Assembly (NCBI RefSeq): GCF_052324685.1
Contig: NW_027506893.1
Location: 1,540,652 to 1,604,651 of the forward strand
Direction of reading: 5' to 3'
Length of the DNA stretch: 64,000 nt
DNA from: Brachyhypopomus gauderio
Lineage: Eukaryota > Chordata > Actinopteri > Gymnotiformes > Hypopomidae
The notes under the pieces were generated by a model. It was not told the DNA's origin. It worked only from the letters and a program-made list of their open reading frames with translations, and did not search any database. The position numbers and the translations under genes were made by a program. Positions 1-10,789 of the stretch are shown here, in pieces; the stretch's first letter is position 1; the number at the start of each line of letters is the position of its first letter.

Positions 1-690
1 AATCAGAAAATCTATTTTTTCAACACAGGCCTAGTTATTGAGCATAACAATAACAAAACATTGATGACCAGTAGGCCCGCTCTAACTGAAAATATATAAA
101 GTTTGTTATAAACAATACATATTACATTCGATACAAAACTGGGTGCCGTAAAAACAGCAATGCCATAGCCTGCAGATGTCGTTTTCATTTGTCGTATTTT
201 TCCTGACATCATCGTCCCACACGGTTTACACACCGTCTTATTTTTCTCAAAGTAAAAGGAGAAATGTGTCCATATATCGCTCATGTTTCTCCATGCTGAC
301 ATTGTCAAGTTAACTTAGAGTTAAATTTCATGAGTGGCCACAGTTCACAGGCTGGTATGGTCTTACCGGGTTATGTGCGATGTGAAGACGTTAGTTCTGA
401 TTGGACGGTTACCCGGTTTGTCCCGCCTCTCTGTGTACGCTAAAGTATACTGTTGGATCTCTTATTAACTTATCCCTACCTTTCACAAAACTAAATCAGA
501 TCTGATTGAATATTGTCGCTGGCCAATATTTTCGTCTCATTTTTATTCGTTGACGAAAATGACCATTAATTTCGTCATCGTTTTTATCCCTTCGTATAGT
601 TTTTATTTAGTGATCGTCTCGTTTTCGTCATGAAATAAAGGTTCGTTGACGAAAACTGACAAAAATTATTCGTCAACGAAATTAACACTG
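1..690 (-). mobile_element. hAT DNA transposon, terminal part, runs off the window
   Basis: The segment ends at about 690 with CAGTGTTAATTTCGTTGACG (read on the minus strand), the type of terminus seen on fish hAT elements. Just inside it are several imperfect copies of a TTCGTTGACGAA motif at 545-690. About 380 bp further in lies an ORF with a BED-finger-like start on the same strand, which is where an autonomous hAT element would carry its transposase. The other end lies outside the window, so no target duplication can be checked. The family call is inference from the terminus and the ORF. Confidence 0.55.
12..308 (-). CDS. BED zinc-finger-like N-terminal exon of an hAT transposase (partial)
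   Basis: The 98-residue frame opens with Met-Ser-Ala-Trp and, around residues 12-32, has a tryptophan, a phenylalanine and a C-x2-C pair (VCKPC) followed by SGK. That is the start of a BED-type zinc finger, the DNA-binding module at the N-terminus of hAT transposases and ZBED proteins. The His pair that should close the finger is not visible in this frame; the frame becomes hydrophobic after about residue 50, so it probably runs into an intron or is frameshifted. It lies 380 bp inside the hAT terminus at 690, in the matching orientation. A host ZBED gene is possible but less likely. Confidence 0.42.
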   Translation of the reverse strand: MTMSAWRNMSDIWTHFSFYFEKNKTVCKPCGTMMSGKIRQMKTTSAGYGIAVFTAPSFVSNVICIVYNKLYIFSVRAGLLVINVLLLLCSITRPVLKK

Positions 691-1465
691 CTCCCCAGTC
701 CCATGTCATCTGCCCTAGCCCCGCCTTGTTTTCTTGTTTCCTTGGTTTCCCTTCTGTCTGTCGCGCCCCTGTCCTCAGTGCTCACACCTGTGTCTCGTTT
801 CTCTCCCCTGTTTGTTTTATCCCTTATTGCTGGTCATTGTATTTGTAAGGTTTTCTTTATTCCTGTGCTCTGTTCCTTCCGTGTTATCTACCCTGCTCTT
901 CACCCCTGCCTTTCCCGTGCGCCGGTCCGGTTGGTTCTATGTTGTATTCCTTATGTTCTACTCCACATTGCTCTTTGCAAGTATCTTGTCCTCTGATCTC
1001 TTAAACTCAATTTTAGTTACCTTGGTTCATTTAGTTGGTTCCGGTCATGTGTATTCCCCTTGTCTATCCTAGTTAATGATTTCAGTTTTCTCACATTTGA
1101 TGTATGCGTTGTCTTCCCTGTCTGTCTGCCTCCCTATAGAAATGTTCATGTTTAGTTGTAGCGTTAGTTTTGTATTTCCAGGTTAGTGTGTTTAATGCCC
1201 TGAGTGTAATTAGTCCTTAGTAATTAGTTCATTCGGTCTTTCAGTCCTGTTTAGATTGTGATCTTTCAGTCCTGTTTAGATTGTGATTGAGCTTAGTGTT
1301 TCTGTTTTCTCCGTGTAGTTGGTTGCATGTTCTCTTTGGCCCATATTCCCCTATACCTGTTTACTTTCCTCTATTTAGTCTGTTGCCTTCATTTAATAAA
1401 TTATTCAAAAACCTGCAACTGCATCACACCTGCCCCCTTGATACGTTACACAGTCTAAACATCTT
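691..1465. repeat. LTR-like dispersed sequence, unclassified
   Basis: This is a T/C-rich stretch without a credible gene. Near its right end it has an AATAAA-like signal at about 1396 and then a GTTACA end, an arrangement resembling an LTR. It is absent from the matching intron of IFI44L copy B, where similarity to copy A starts only near 1470. It is therefore an insertion specific to copy A. No matching left terminus was found, so the LTR reading is tentative. The two overlapping plus-strand frames in it look like chance openings. Confidence 0.3.
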
Positions 1466-1651
1466 TTGAGGTTTTAATGCCCAGTTTAATTGAACATTTT
1501 TAATATTGTAATAGTACAATGTCAGAATGAAAATATTCAATATATTTATTTTCATTGGGATATATACTGTATATAAACATCACCTTTCCATTAACATAAC
1601 CCTCTGTCTGTCTAGCTCCGCCCTCACCTGTGCATCATGTTCACGAGCGCA

Positions 1652-3071
1652 TGTAACTTCTCCTCTGTATGCCTTGCCAGTAGAGATGTCTTTAACTAAG
1701 GCTTTCATAGTTGAATCTGATTAGTCAGATTTTCTTTAGTCGACTAATAGTCGAATCAGGGTTTTTTTCTAGAGCACCTTAAACGGGATCCCATTCTCAT
1801 TCAGGACTTTTTTCCACTTCAAAGGAAAAACCTAAAACACTCAGATAAATGAATAAACATGGTAGGTTGGCTTTTCAGCTTTTATTTTTTTATGCATTTA
1901 CTTATTTATTTTTAATGAAACATTAGAGAACATTAACAAAAGTAACCGTCATTGCGCAGTGTCAGACAGGTACTGTGCAAAATGTCAAAAATATTTTAAA
2001 TAAAATATGCCTGCCTGAAAATATAACAATTTGCCACACAACAGCAAAATATTATAAGTAAAGGTTCAAGTAACGGGGTCTAAAAAGCAAACAACAACAA
2101 CAAAATTTTATAGCCCTACTTGCCGAGACACACCGCGACGAGATGAGACCACACGACAAATGGCTGAACTGTTTTTTTTTTTTTTTTCCGCCTTACACGT
2201 TTTAAACAATATGCCATGTTGGTGGTTGTTGTGTGAAATGAAAGACGTTGATGAAACAACTTGCACTTTACTTTGTTTTATTCATCTTTATCTTTTTTAA
2301 AATACTCCCACACTTTTGAAGTTTTTTTAGTAGCCATTATAATCTCGGCAGATGCTGACTATCCTGTCGACTAGGGTCCTCCAATCGAATAGTCAAATCA
2401 GCAACTATTGCAGGTCACCCCTACTTGCCAGTCTTTATTTTGTTTATTTTATTTATTTATTTATTTTTACTTTATTTTGGTTTTTTCCTTGGTTCTTCTA
2501 GCTATGCCCCTATTCCCGTGTTACAGCTGTTTCGTGTTTACATTCATTATACTGTATTTAGTGTCTGTGTTGCTTGTTTTGTTTGTTGGTCAATGAATGT
2601 TTCAAGGTTATGTTTCATGTTTTTGGTTTTGCACGGTCAGTTTTCTGTTTGTTAGTCTAGTTGGGTTTTTTTTTTCGTATCGTTGAATGTTGCATTCCAT
2701 TTGTGGTGTTCGCTAGTTTCAGTAGAGTCTCATGTGTGGTTATTTCCCATGTTTCTATTCATGTAGTTTATGTAAGTCTCTGTTTTTATGTTGTGTAGTC
2801 TTTGAAGTACTTTAGTCCGGTTGTTATAGTATTGTTCTGTTTTGTTAGCAAACTCTGTTCATATTTTGTGTATCATTCTTATGTTCTACATAAAGAGAGA
2901 CCCATTTCCTCCTGTTTTGTGGTCAGCCTTAGTGTTTGTTTATTTTTGACATTCCTCGCAGGACACGTACTGTCCTGCTTCCTGTTTTGAATGTGTTATA
3001 CAACAGCATTATTAATAACAGCACGTTAGCTTGCTCTCATCTCAGCATCCTGCTTCCTTGCCTATGTTACA
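1652..3071 (+). repeat. LTR-like element in an intron of IFI44L copy A (shared with copy B)
   Basis: The sequence starts TGTAAC and ends GTTACA, so it has short inverted TG...CA termini. It carries an AATAA-type signal near 3010. The same element lies in the equivalent intron of copy B (45015-46208), and a shortened version is in copy C near 60750-60850, so it predates the gene duplications. No 5-bp target duplication was found, so a solo LTR is only the best guess. In copy A it is split by an hAT MITE at 1681-2423. Confidence 0.4.
1681..2423. mobile_element. hAT MITE with 8-bp target duplication
   Basis: This 743-bp element begins TAGAGATGTC and ends with GGTCACCCCTA. It is flanked on both sides by CTTGCCAG (1673-1680 and 2424-2431), the 8-bp duplication typical of hAT transposons. 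The matching sequence in IFI44L copy B, around 45045, carries CTTGCCAG only once and runs straight through, so it is the empty site. Internally there are TAGTCGACTA-type motifs near both ends. It has no coding capacity and must have been moved by a transposase from elsewhere. Confidence 0.85.
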
Positions 3072-3352
3072 CCTGCTTAGTGTTCAGCATGCAAAACCAT
3101 TTTTCATTTCCCTTAAATACAACATGTGGCAATTTGGTTGTGAAAAGTAAGACTAAACTCATACACAAGAGCTCTCTCTACTTGCTGAAGAAAAACCGAA
3201 ACTTTGACGCAGTTAGAAAACATAACTATGATCTAGTTTGTAACCGGTCAACTCATTTCTACTCTGACTAGTATTCAGCTAACTTGTTGAAGTAAACTGC
3301 AAAATTTGTAGTGGCCCAATTGAAAAATAGGATAATGGAATACACTACTCAC

Positions 3353-4539
3353 CAATGTCATTGGCTCTCTCACTCACAGTGTTCATCTTCTTGATGACAC
3401 TCTCATCCATTTGAGAGATGACATTTCCTGACACAACACTTACTAAACAGTGAACTTTATCATCCAGACTGGGGTGGTTGATGTAGTTATCATCTGTCTC
3501 TGCCAGAGGTGTTTGGGGATTAAACTGGTGAAGGCATTTATAAGGTAATTACATGGGAGGGACGAACCATACTGTCAACACTATTCAATAATCATGTACT
3601 TTGATATTATGAACATCACAGCATAATTTCATAATTTTCTTTTTTTATACAATGTGCAAACACATTTCACTCTATCCTACCTCATATCCTTCTTTCACAT
3701 GACCCAACATTGCACTGTTGATATCTTCAATGAGAATTCCATCTTGTTCTAAGCCCATGACATCATTGAAGACAAACGGCAAAGTTCCAGAGCTTCCATT
3801 TTTGATTGTGTAGGTTCTGTACTGTAGTAAACATTGAACACATTAACCCTGTTCAATTTATGCTTGAATTTATGAGTCTTGCTCGTGTAAACACCATGCA
3901 CTCCTCATTTTAATGTTGTCATTTTTCCAATGATTCAACTCAAGCTAGACAAATATACTCCAATGCTAGAAGAGTGTACTCACTTTTTTTGTGAAACTTT
4001 TTCCTGCACATGATGCTTCTCCTGCTCTTAGAGTAATTTGGTGTTCAAAGGCACTCTCCACTGAGTTGATAAAGCTGGATTTCCCTGCTCCAATTTGTCC
4101 ACATAGGAGGATTCTTAAACGGCTGACATTTGGAGTTTTGAGCTGAAAGTCTTTTAGCTGGGCCTCAATTTCACCTCTTCGACTAGTAAAGGCAGAAACA
4201 CAGCTGTCACCTTAATATTGACAGTACACAGCAAAATTATATAAAATAACTGAAACATTTTATTGAACTTTCATCTAAACAAGTTAAAAACACAAAACCT
4301 ATCACTTAGCTGCAGCATATGTTGTATTCATATCTTTGCCAAATATAAATAATGTGAAATGCAATTGCTGAATTGTCAACACTTCCATCTTAAAATATTA
4401 TATGTGCTACTTACTTCCAATCTAGCTGCCTCCAGGGACTGTCAAACTCTGTTTAACAGAATAAAATAGCATTCATGACTGTGGTGCATTCTGTGACATA
4501 CTGAAACTGGAGTTCAAACGCCACCTCCCTTACTGCTGT

Positions 4540-4583
<44 letters not shown>

Positions 4584-4690
4584 AACAGAGGAGGTTGACC
4601 TTGTTTTGGTTGAGGTTGACATGGTTTTGAATTAGATGAGGTTGAGTTTGAGTTTGAGGTTGACACGGTTTTGGATTCCGATGAGCCCAT
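3353..4690 (-). CDS. ifi44l: Interferon-induced protein 44-like GTPase, copy A (exons 1-5 only)
   Basis: The gene encodes a P-loop GTPase of the IFI44/IFI44L group, interferon-induced cytosolic proteins with antiviral associations. Exons by GT-AG borders: 4534-4690, 4415-4448, 3984-4182, 3681-3821 and 3353-3524. Exon 2 gives FDSPWRQLDW, the segment before the GTPase domain. Exon 3 holds the Walker A motif GQIGAGKSS and exon 4 the DVMG switch (DxxG). The last two exons, with the TKVD motif and C-terminal helices, are absent from the window. Intron 5 carries insertions that run to the window edge, so those exons may lie beyond it or be lost. Exon 1 is longer than in B and C: a Ser/Thr/Asn/Gln-rich N-terminus, then Cys-Val dipeptides encoded by a (TG)n tract. 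All five exons read in frame. The IFI44L assignment is strong; function in this species is inferred. Confidence 0.8.
4541..4578. repeat. (CA)19 microsatellite inside exon 1 of copy A
   Basis: This is a perfect CA run on the plus strand. On the gene strand it reads as alternating TGT-GTG codons (Cys-Val) just before the exon 1 splice donor GTAAGG. With this tract length exon 1 is 157 nt and ends in phase 1, which matches exon 2. Confidence 0.9.
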
Positions 4691-5086
4691 TTTGCTTCTT
4701 CTGCTAAAACAACAAAACGATTCTGTCCTGGAAAATTTACATAAAAAGATAATTATTTGTATTGACTTTACAAAATATACATATTCTGTTATGATTTCAG
4801 ATAAACCTTAAGATCCTGATTCATAATACCCTTAAAAATATATTTTCCATTGTCTTGTAAATTCAAAAAAAAAAAAAAGATTTCTGGTAACTAGTTCTTC
4901 CAGTGTGTTACTCAAACCAACAAAATCTATACCAGCACATCATGCTCAATCATTAAGCAAAATACAATCATGAGACAGAAATCTCCTTACGTCAAACGAG
5001 TGAAGAATCCTTCCTGTGAGCCTCTGTAGCCCTGTGTGATGAGGATAATAATGTCACGGTCTGTTTTCAGAGATGCTGTGGCAGAG

Positions 5087-5115
5087 TTTTATACCATGAA
5101 AGAAAAAGTGAAAGG
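5087..5115 (-). promoter_or_regulatory. Promoter of copy A: IRF/ISRE-like site plus TATA box
   Basis: On the minus strand a TATAAAA box (5087-5093) lies 4 bp downstream of a tract whose complement, at 5098-5115, reads GAAAGAAAAAGTGAAAGG, that is, GAAA-type half-sites as in interferon-stimulated response elements. The same pair at the same spacing is found at copies B and C. Downstream, at about 4990-5065, is a 5' UTR exon ending in GTAAGGAG that resembles the other copies. IRF control is inferred from the motif and from how the family is known to behave. Confidence 0.7.
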
Positions 5116-6150
5116 AACTGATTATTGTTTCTGATTACTGTAAGTAGCTGAGTCATATAAAATCTGTGTGTATGATTTATACTGTTTATACTGAAATCCC
5201 TTACAAGCCCATAATCATTTCTTGGTGCTGGTCCTAAATCTAGATGCTTTTTTCCAGGTAAAGATCCCCAAGTTATCCAGTGTAAGTGCGGCACATATAC
5301 TGTGGCATGCACTCACTTAACGTAGGCCCACCACGCAATCCTAAAATAACATGATATTTACAGGTGGTTTCTTAAAAATTATTTTCAGTAAAAGTCAACA
5401 ACAAAAACTCCAATAACAAATGATAGTCCAAGGAAGGTCATTTAAAAACTGGGACATTTCCTCACTTAAAAAAATACGGAAATACGGACATGTCGCAGAA
5501 ATACGGACGTTTGGTCACCCTACACTATCTCTTGCTCCTGTACTCCCTGGTTTTAGCTTAGCTTCTCTGTCTTGTCTCGGAACCCTGACACTGCTCTTCA
5601 AATTTGAACAAAGAAAATGGAATTGATTAGGTGGTCTCAACGCAATTGACAATTTTTTTCACAAGGATCATGGTGCGGGAGAACCCACATGTCCGGATGC
5701 AACGTTCTCAGCTGGATATGTGTTTGACTCATGGGGGACGTGGCATGGTTTGTGTCTCACGTCTCTCTGGAATATGTTGAGGACGTGTACTTATTTGGAA
5801 CTTTTGATCACTGGGTTTCTGCTGATTGGATTAGGCGTTGCCCTGGTGTATCGGGAAATTAAAAGAGTGGGGTCAGTTATCGAACGCCCACGGAAATTGC
5901 CCAACATGATTGATGTGATGGGTAGAGCTGTCGGAATGCAGACTGTACTGATAGTAAAAGCTTGGATGCGATCATGGAGGGTCTCATTATACGTGCAATG
6001 TTGGATCAGTTGGGAGACCGATGGCTGATGTGGAGAATTACAAAAGAATGCTAAGGTATATTTTAATCACAAATGCTTAAGAATGAAAGCTCATATTTTC
6101 TAATCATATAGCTTTTTATAATTCTTATATAATTTGACTAGTCAAATTTC
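5116..6150. other. Upstream flank of copy A, mostly unassigned
   Basis: The first about 170 bp is shared with the flank of copy B (the stretch at 5245-5285 recurs at 48320-48360). A scrap of repeat with repeated ATACGGA motifs at 5440-5525 resembles a common fish MITE terminus ending in GGTCACCCTAC. Apart from the small ORF at 5720-6028, I see nothing else to annotate. Confidence 0.4.
5720..6028 (+). CDS. Small ORF with one membrane segment, unrecognised
   Basis: This is a 102-residue frame with a hydrophobic stretch at about residues 27-44 (LELLITGFLLIGLGVALV). It is followed by a charged juxtamembrane segment with repeated Arg/Lys and Pro, then two weakly amphipathic segments. There is no signal peptide and no intron signals stand out. 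The frame has the look of a real coding fragment, possibly part of a transposable element, because it lies among repeats and stops abruptly at a likely premature stop. I cannot name a family. It could also be chance. Confidence 0.25.
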   Translation: MFDSWGTWHGLCLTSLWNMLRTCTYLELLITGFLLIGLGVALVYREIKRVGSVIERPRKLPNMIDVMGRAVGMQTVLIVKAWMRSWRVSLYVQCWISWETDG

Positions 6151-6164
6151 TTATGTTAATCAAA

Positions 6165-6345
6165 TCAAATATATTTGTATAGCGCTTTTCACAACACGTC
6201 ACAAAGTGCTTTACAGGATTTACAAGGTTAACAATCGTATGGGTCCAAATCCCTAATGAGCAAGCCAAAGGCGACAGTGGCAAGGAAAAACTGCCTAGAT
6301 GGTGGGGAATAGGAAGAAACCTCGGGAGGATCTTGTAATGTACGT
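6165..6345 (-). mobile_element. L2-type LINE 3' UTR fragment
   Basis: Read on the minus strand, this has the conserved L2-type tail: a GAAGAAACCTCGGGAGG-like block, a CAAGGGCGACAGTGG-like block, then the GCGCTATACAAATATATTTG end. It parallels the tail of the larger LINE that starts 4 bp to the right, but differs at many positions, so it is a separate older insertion. Confidence 0.6.
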
Positions 6346-7068
6346 GCAACTCAATCAATCAATCAATCAAATTTTATTTATATAGCGCTTTTTACAACAG
6401 TTGTTGTCACAAAGCAGCTTTACAAGTGCTGAGTCCTAGCCCCCAGTGAGCAAGCCAAGGGCGACAGTGGCAAGGAAAAACTCCCTAGTTTTTGCATGAG
6501 GAAGAAACCTTGAGAGGAACCAAGACTCAGGGGGGGAGCCCATCCTCCTCTGGCCGACACCGGTCACCATGACAACAACAACAATATAGACAGAATGTAG
6601 ACAGAATGTAAAAGATGCAATAATGTCCATTTAGACCGAAAAAGATGTAATAATGTCCATCATGGTGTAGGCATCCGGTTAGGCAGGAGGTGGCCGGCCA
6701 GGATGGATCGCTTGTCTCTCCTCATCTCATTATACCTCAAGCAGGCGGGCAGCCATGTGGAGAAATGAAACGGGGAAAATTAGCTCTGTATGAGGACATA
6801 TACAGGACAGGTAAAATTATAAACATTTCTGGAGTGTGGCAGCAACTCCGGCACTAAGTTAAATTATTACAGCCTAGCTAAAAAAAAGGCAGAACCAGAA
6901 GGTAACATAGGCTTGGGGGCATTCTGAGACAATGGCATCCGTCCACTGCACTGTCAACAAACTTGAGTGACCACGAGCAGTGACAGGATGACAGCACCAG
7001 CATCCCAGTCTACCATAAAACCCTTCGTCTATGAACCCCTGGATCTGTACCTTTATCTAAGGGGGATA

Positions 7069-7548
7069 TTAATTATCAAATGCTAGACTAAATAAGTGGG
7101 TTTTCAACCTAGATTTAAAGATTGTGACTGTGTCAGAGTCCCGGACACATTTAGGAAGATTATTCCAAAGCTGGGGGGCCTTATAAGAAAAGGCTCTTCC
7201 CCCTGCTGTTACCTTGTTAATTTGTGGAACTAATAACAGACCAGCACCCTGTGATCTTAGTTGACGTGGGGATTCATAGTAGGAAATAAGTTCCTGGAGG
7301 TATTCAGGAGCAAGCCCGTGTAGTGCTTTATATGCTAATAATAGAATTTTAAAATCAATACGAAATTTAACTGGGAGCCAATGCAGGGCTGATAGGACTG
7401 GTCTAATATGCTGAAATTTTCTAGTTCTGGTCAGAACTCTAGCTGCGGCATTTTGAACTACTTGAAGTTTATTTAGATTCCTATTTGAACATCCTGACAG
7501 TAGTGAATTGCAGTAGTCAAGTCTAGAGCTAACAAAGGCGTGCACCAA
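7069..7548 (-). pseudogene. L2 LINE ORF2, C-terminal domain
   Basis: This 159-residue frame contains the signature of fish L2 elements after the RT: SRLDYCNSLL, LQVVQNAAARVLT, LHWLPV and a KALHGLAPEYL block. It continues the long frame that ends at the MITE near 8116. The sequence between 7549 and 7634 reads on as an open extension toward the MITE. Together the two frames are the C-terminal half of one LINE polyprotein needed for target-primed reverse transcription. Confidence 0.85.
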
Positions 7549-7634
7549 TTTTTCTGCATCATCCTGTGATAATGCATTTCTTAATTTGGCAATGTTGCGG
7601 AGATGTAGAAAAGCTATCCTAGTAGTATTATCTA

Positions 7635-8116
7635 CAGTGATGTCAGTAACGCGTTACTTAGTAACGCGTTACTCTAATCTTACCACTTTTTTCGGTAACG
7701 AGTAATATAACGCGCTACTATTTCCAGTCCAGTAATCAGATTAAAGTTACTTATCCAAATAACTGTGCGTTACTATTTATATTTTCCCTAGTAAAATATA
7801 TATTTTTGCTTTCTTCTTGGCTCAGTTCTACTTTTGCTCAGTTCTAGTTTCCCTCCTCGGGATTTTTGGATTAAGCAGTTTCTGCCTCGGTTACCGAACC
7901 TGCTTCAATACATTGTTACTGTTAAAAATGCACTTCCAATAAAGTGAGTATTGGAAAAATTTATTTTGCTGCTGAATGTAACTACTAAAGTAACTTGTAA
8001 TCTAACGTAGTTACTTTTAAAATCAAGTAATATGTAACGTAACTAAGTTACTTTTAAAAGGAGTAATCAGTAATCAGTAATCGGATTACTTTCTCAAGGT
8101 AACTTAGCCATCACTG
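7635..8116. mobile_element. hAT MITE with 8-bp duplication ATTATCTA
   Basis: The termini are CAGTGATG and CATCACTG. The 8-bp duplication ATTATCTA lies on both sides (7627-7634 and 8117-8124). The inside has repeated GTAACGCGTTACT and GTAATCNGATTAC motifs near both ends. A second copy of the family is at 39108-40165. The element disrupts the L2 LINE reading frame and so is younger than that LINE. Confidence 0.9.
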
Positions 8117-10117
8117 ATTATCTATATATTTATCAAATGATAGGTCGGAGTCGAGTATGACGCCTAGGTTTTTGGCTACTGTGCCAGGTGTAATGGGATA
8201 GTCTGCAAGATTAAGCATTAAATTTGGAATTTTCTGTCTTGCGGCCTTAGGGCCCACAAGGAGAACTTCTGTTTTGTCCTCATTTAATTGTAGGAAGTTT
8301 AGAGACATCCAGCATTTAATATCTCTTACACAGGCCTCAATTTTTCCTAAACTGAGTTTGTCATCGGGTTTGGCTGATATGTAAAGTTGAGTGTCATCCG
8401 CATAGCAGTGAAAGTTGACACCATGTTTGTTTATAACTGTGCCCAATGGTAGCATATATAATGTAAATAATAGTGGTCCTAAGATGGAGCCTTGCGGGAC
8501 CCCATATTTAACCATTGTACGTTTGGATGAAATATTATTGAGCTCTACAAACTGATAGCGATTTGTTAAGTAAGACTGAAACCATGAAAGGGCTGTGCCT
8601 GAGACTCCAACCCAGCGTTCTAACCTTTCTAGCAAGATCCTATGATCAATTGTGTCGAAAGCTGCACTAAGATCAAGAAGCACTAACAGTGATACATAGC
8701 CTTGATCTGATGCAAGGAGGAGATCATTTGTTACTTTAACTAATGCTGTTTCAGTACTGTGATGGGGCCTAAAACCAGATTGGAACTTTTCAAATGTGTT
8801 ATTCCTATGCAGATATAGGCATAATTGCTGGGCAACAGCTTTTTCTATGATCTTAGATATAAATGATGTGTTTGAAATGGGTCTATAATTAGATAGCACA
8901 GTCGGATCAAGATTTGGTTTCTTGATCAGAGGTTTGATAATTGCTAATTTACATGATTTGGGCATGTGACCTATTGTAATGGATGAGTTAACTATAGTTA
9001 GAAGAGGTTCAGTTACAGCTGGTAATACCTCTTTTAATAACTTTGAGGGAACTGAGTCTAATGTGCAGGTAGTACAATTTAAGGAAGAAATTATTTTCTC
9101 TAATTCTGATTTTGGGAGTGGATGAAAAGCATCAAGTTTTTCTCCCGGTATGTAATTTAAATCAATATCAACCAAACCAGATGACATACCAGTTGTATTG
9201 CTAATAAAGGGTTTTATATTTTGTCTAATATTCTCTATTTTATTATCAAAGAAATCTATAAATACATAACTAGTGAGGTTTACTGGAATCTGAGGTTCTG
9301 TGCCTGCTTGATTTTTTGTAAGTTTAGAAATAGTATTAAAAAGAAATCTAGGATTGTTTTTATTTTTCTCTATCAGTGAGGCTAAGTATGCTGAGCGTGC
9401 TTTAGTGAGTGCCCGTTTGTAGTCAATAATGCTATCCTTCCAGGCACAGTGAAATACTTCCAATTTAGTCGATCGCCATTTCCGCTCTAATTTACGTGCT
9501 ATTTGTTTTAAGTTTCTAGTTTGGTCAGTGTACCACGGGGCGAGCTTTTTGGATCTAGCTTTTTTATATTTTAGTGGAGCTACTATATCTAGAGCTGATC
9601 TGCAGGTATTCTCTAAGTAGTCGGTTAGACTATCTAACTCTCCTGGATCGGATGACGAGTGGGCTAAAGCAGTTAAGTCAGGGAGGGTTTCAATAAACTG
9701 TGTTGCTGTTGATGAATTTATTGAGCGCTTTATACACTGCCGAGGAGACGGGCGGGTATTTATGTTAAGGTGAAAATCTAATTTTACTAAATAATGATCG
9801 GAGATTGCTACGGTTTGCGGGAGTATGTTTATATTATCTACGTCGATACCCAGCGTTAATATTAGATCTAGGGTATGATTTCGATAATGTGTAGGTCCTA
9901 CTACGTTTTGTTTAATGCCGACAGAGTTCAATATAGAAGTAAAAGCCCTTGTCAGTGGATCCTCCGCATTATCAAAGTGTATGTTAAAGTCTCCTACCAT
10001 TATTATTTTGTCACTACATACTGCTAAATTTGCTGCAAAATCGGTGAAATCGTTTAAGAAATCTGAGTAAGGCCCTGGTGGTCTGTATACATTAGTTACT
10101 CCTAGGTGTGGAACCAA
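8111..10117 (-). pseudogene. L2 LINE ORF2: endonuclease end plus reverse transcriptase
   Basis: The frame of 668 residues is open. The first about 110 residues are the end of an apurinic-type endonuclease, with MVGDFNIH near residue 42 and [10 protein letters not shown] near residue 105. Reverse transcriptase blocks follow: [10 protein letters not shown] and NYRPIS (about 400-420), [12 protein letters not shown] (about 490), [13 protein letters not shown] (about 540) and the catalytic YADD at about 573-576. The frame ends in MITE sequence after DLSFDKYID, so the last residues are not LINE. The start codon is only the first ATG of the truncated copy; the N-terminal endonuclease half is missing. 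It cannot be autonomous. Confidence 0.88.
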
Positions 10118-10141
10118 TATCAGAATGTGAATGTCTTAGAC

Positions 10142-10495
10142 CAGAGGTACTCAACTGTCGGACCGCGGTCCGGATGCGGTCCGGACCCAATCTCATTCCT
10201 GATTAACTGGATACGGACCAAAAAAAAAACATATTTATAAATTATGACGGGAGAATAAATTTTAAACCGGAGCATTTATTTCAGGGCTATTGAAAAAACA
10301 CTCCGTCACGAGTGTTACGTTTCCCCTCCCCCAATCTAGATGAATCACGCCTCTTACTACTTGACTATCTGTGTTATCAATGCTTATATGTGCTATGGGG
10401 ATTTTGTCTCCTCCTAATGTTATCTCTATTTCAGAGGAGTTCCAGAGGAACTTCATTTCATTGCACTTGTAACAATGGCAATGACAAAGTTTAAT
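10142..10495 (+). repeat. hAT-like MITE fragment
   Basis: The left edge reads CAGAGGTACTCAACTGTCGG followed by GGACCGCGGTCCGG-type inverted motifs, as at the tip of a common fish hAT MITE. No matching right terminus is present. The right part ends in a LINE-like tail with TAATC repeats near 10493. Two short opposite-strand frames here look like chance. Confidence 0.35.
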
Positions 10496-10499
10496 CTAA

Positions 10500-10789
10500 T
10501 CTAATAGTTCTTCACTGCACATAATGCTCAGTCTGGTAACATCCTCACAGTAAGGGGCACTGATGGCTCCAAAAGCTCACTGCTTACAGCCCACTCATGA
10601 ATGCATTTAACAATGACAGGTCACAGTGTCCCCTTTACTTATGCACACTCCCAACTGGTAACAGCCTTGTTTTCAAGGAAACTGAAGAGTTTCACTTTCA
10701 CTTTTAACTTGATGGCTTACATAAGTTCCTTTTGAACAATAGAAGTTTTGGGGCTAGAAAAACAATCCAGGCCATGGATTAAATAACAC
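10500..10789 (+). repeat. Duplicated IFI44L downstream flank, left half
   Basis: This matches the complement of 63330-63600 (downstream of copy C) and in part 41690-41805 (near copy B). Its continuation is at 37760-38070, 27 kb away, because the CMC-type transposon landed in the middle. It shows that a further IFI44L-flank duplicate exists here without a visible gene. Confidence 0.7.

Larger units (their letters stand above)
6349..10130 (-). mobile_element. L2-clade LINE, 5' truncated, split by an hAT MITE
   Basis: The element runs right to left: the end of an endonuclease domain, reverse transcriptase, a C-terminal domain, then a 3' UTR ending in a (TTGA)n tail, which shows as AATC repeats at 6354-6373 on the plus strand. 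Its reading frame is interrupted only by the MITE at 7635-8116, and the frame resumes on the other side. The 5' end near 10130 is ragged, as usual for truncated LINEs. The 3' UTR carries the same conserved blocks as the fragment at 6165-6345. Confidence 0.85.

Noticed and set aside
646..3271. Several plus-strand hydrophobic ORFs (60-116 residues)
   Set aside because: They sit in T/C-rich LTR-like intronic sequence; the Leu/Phe/Val/Cys bias follows base composition.
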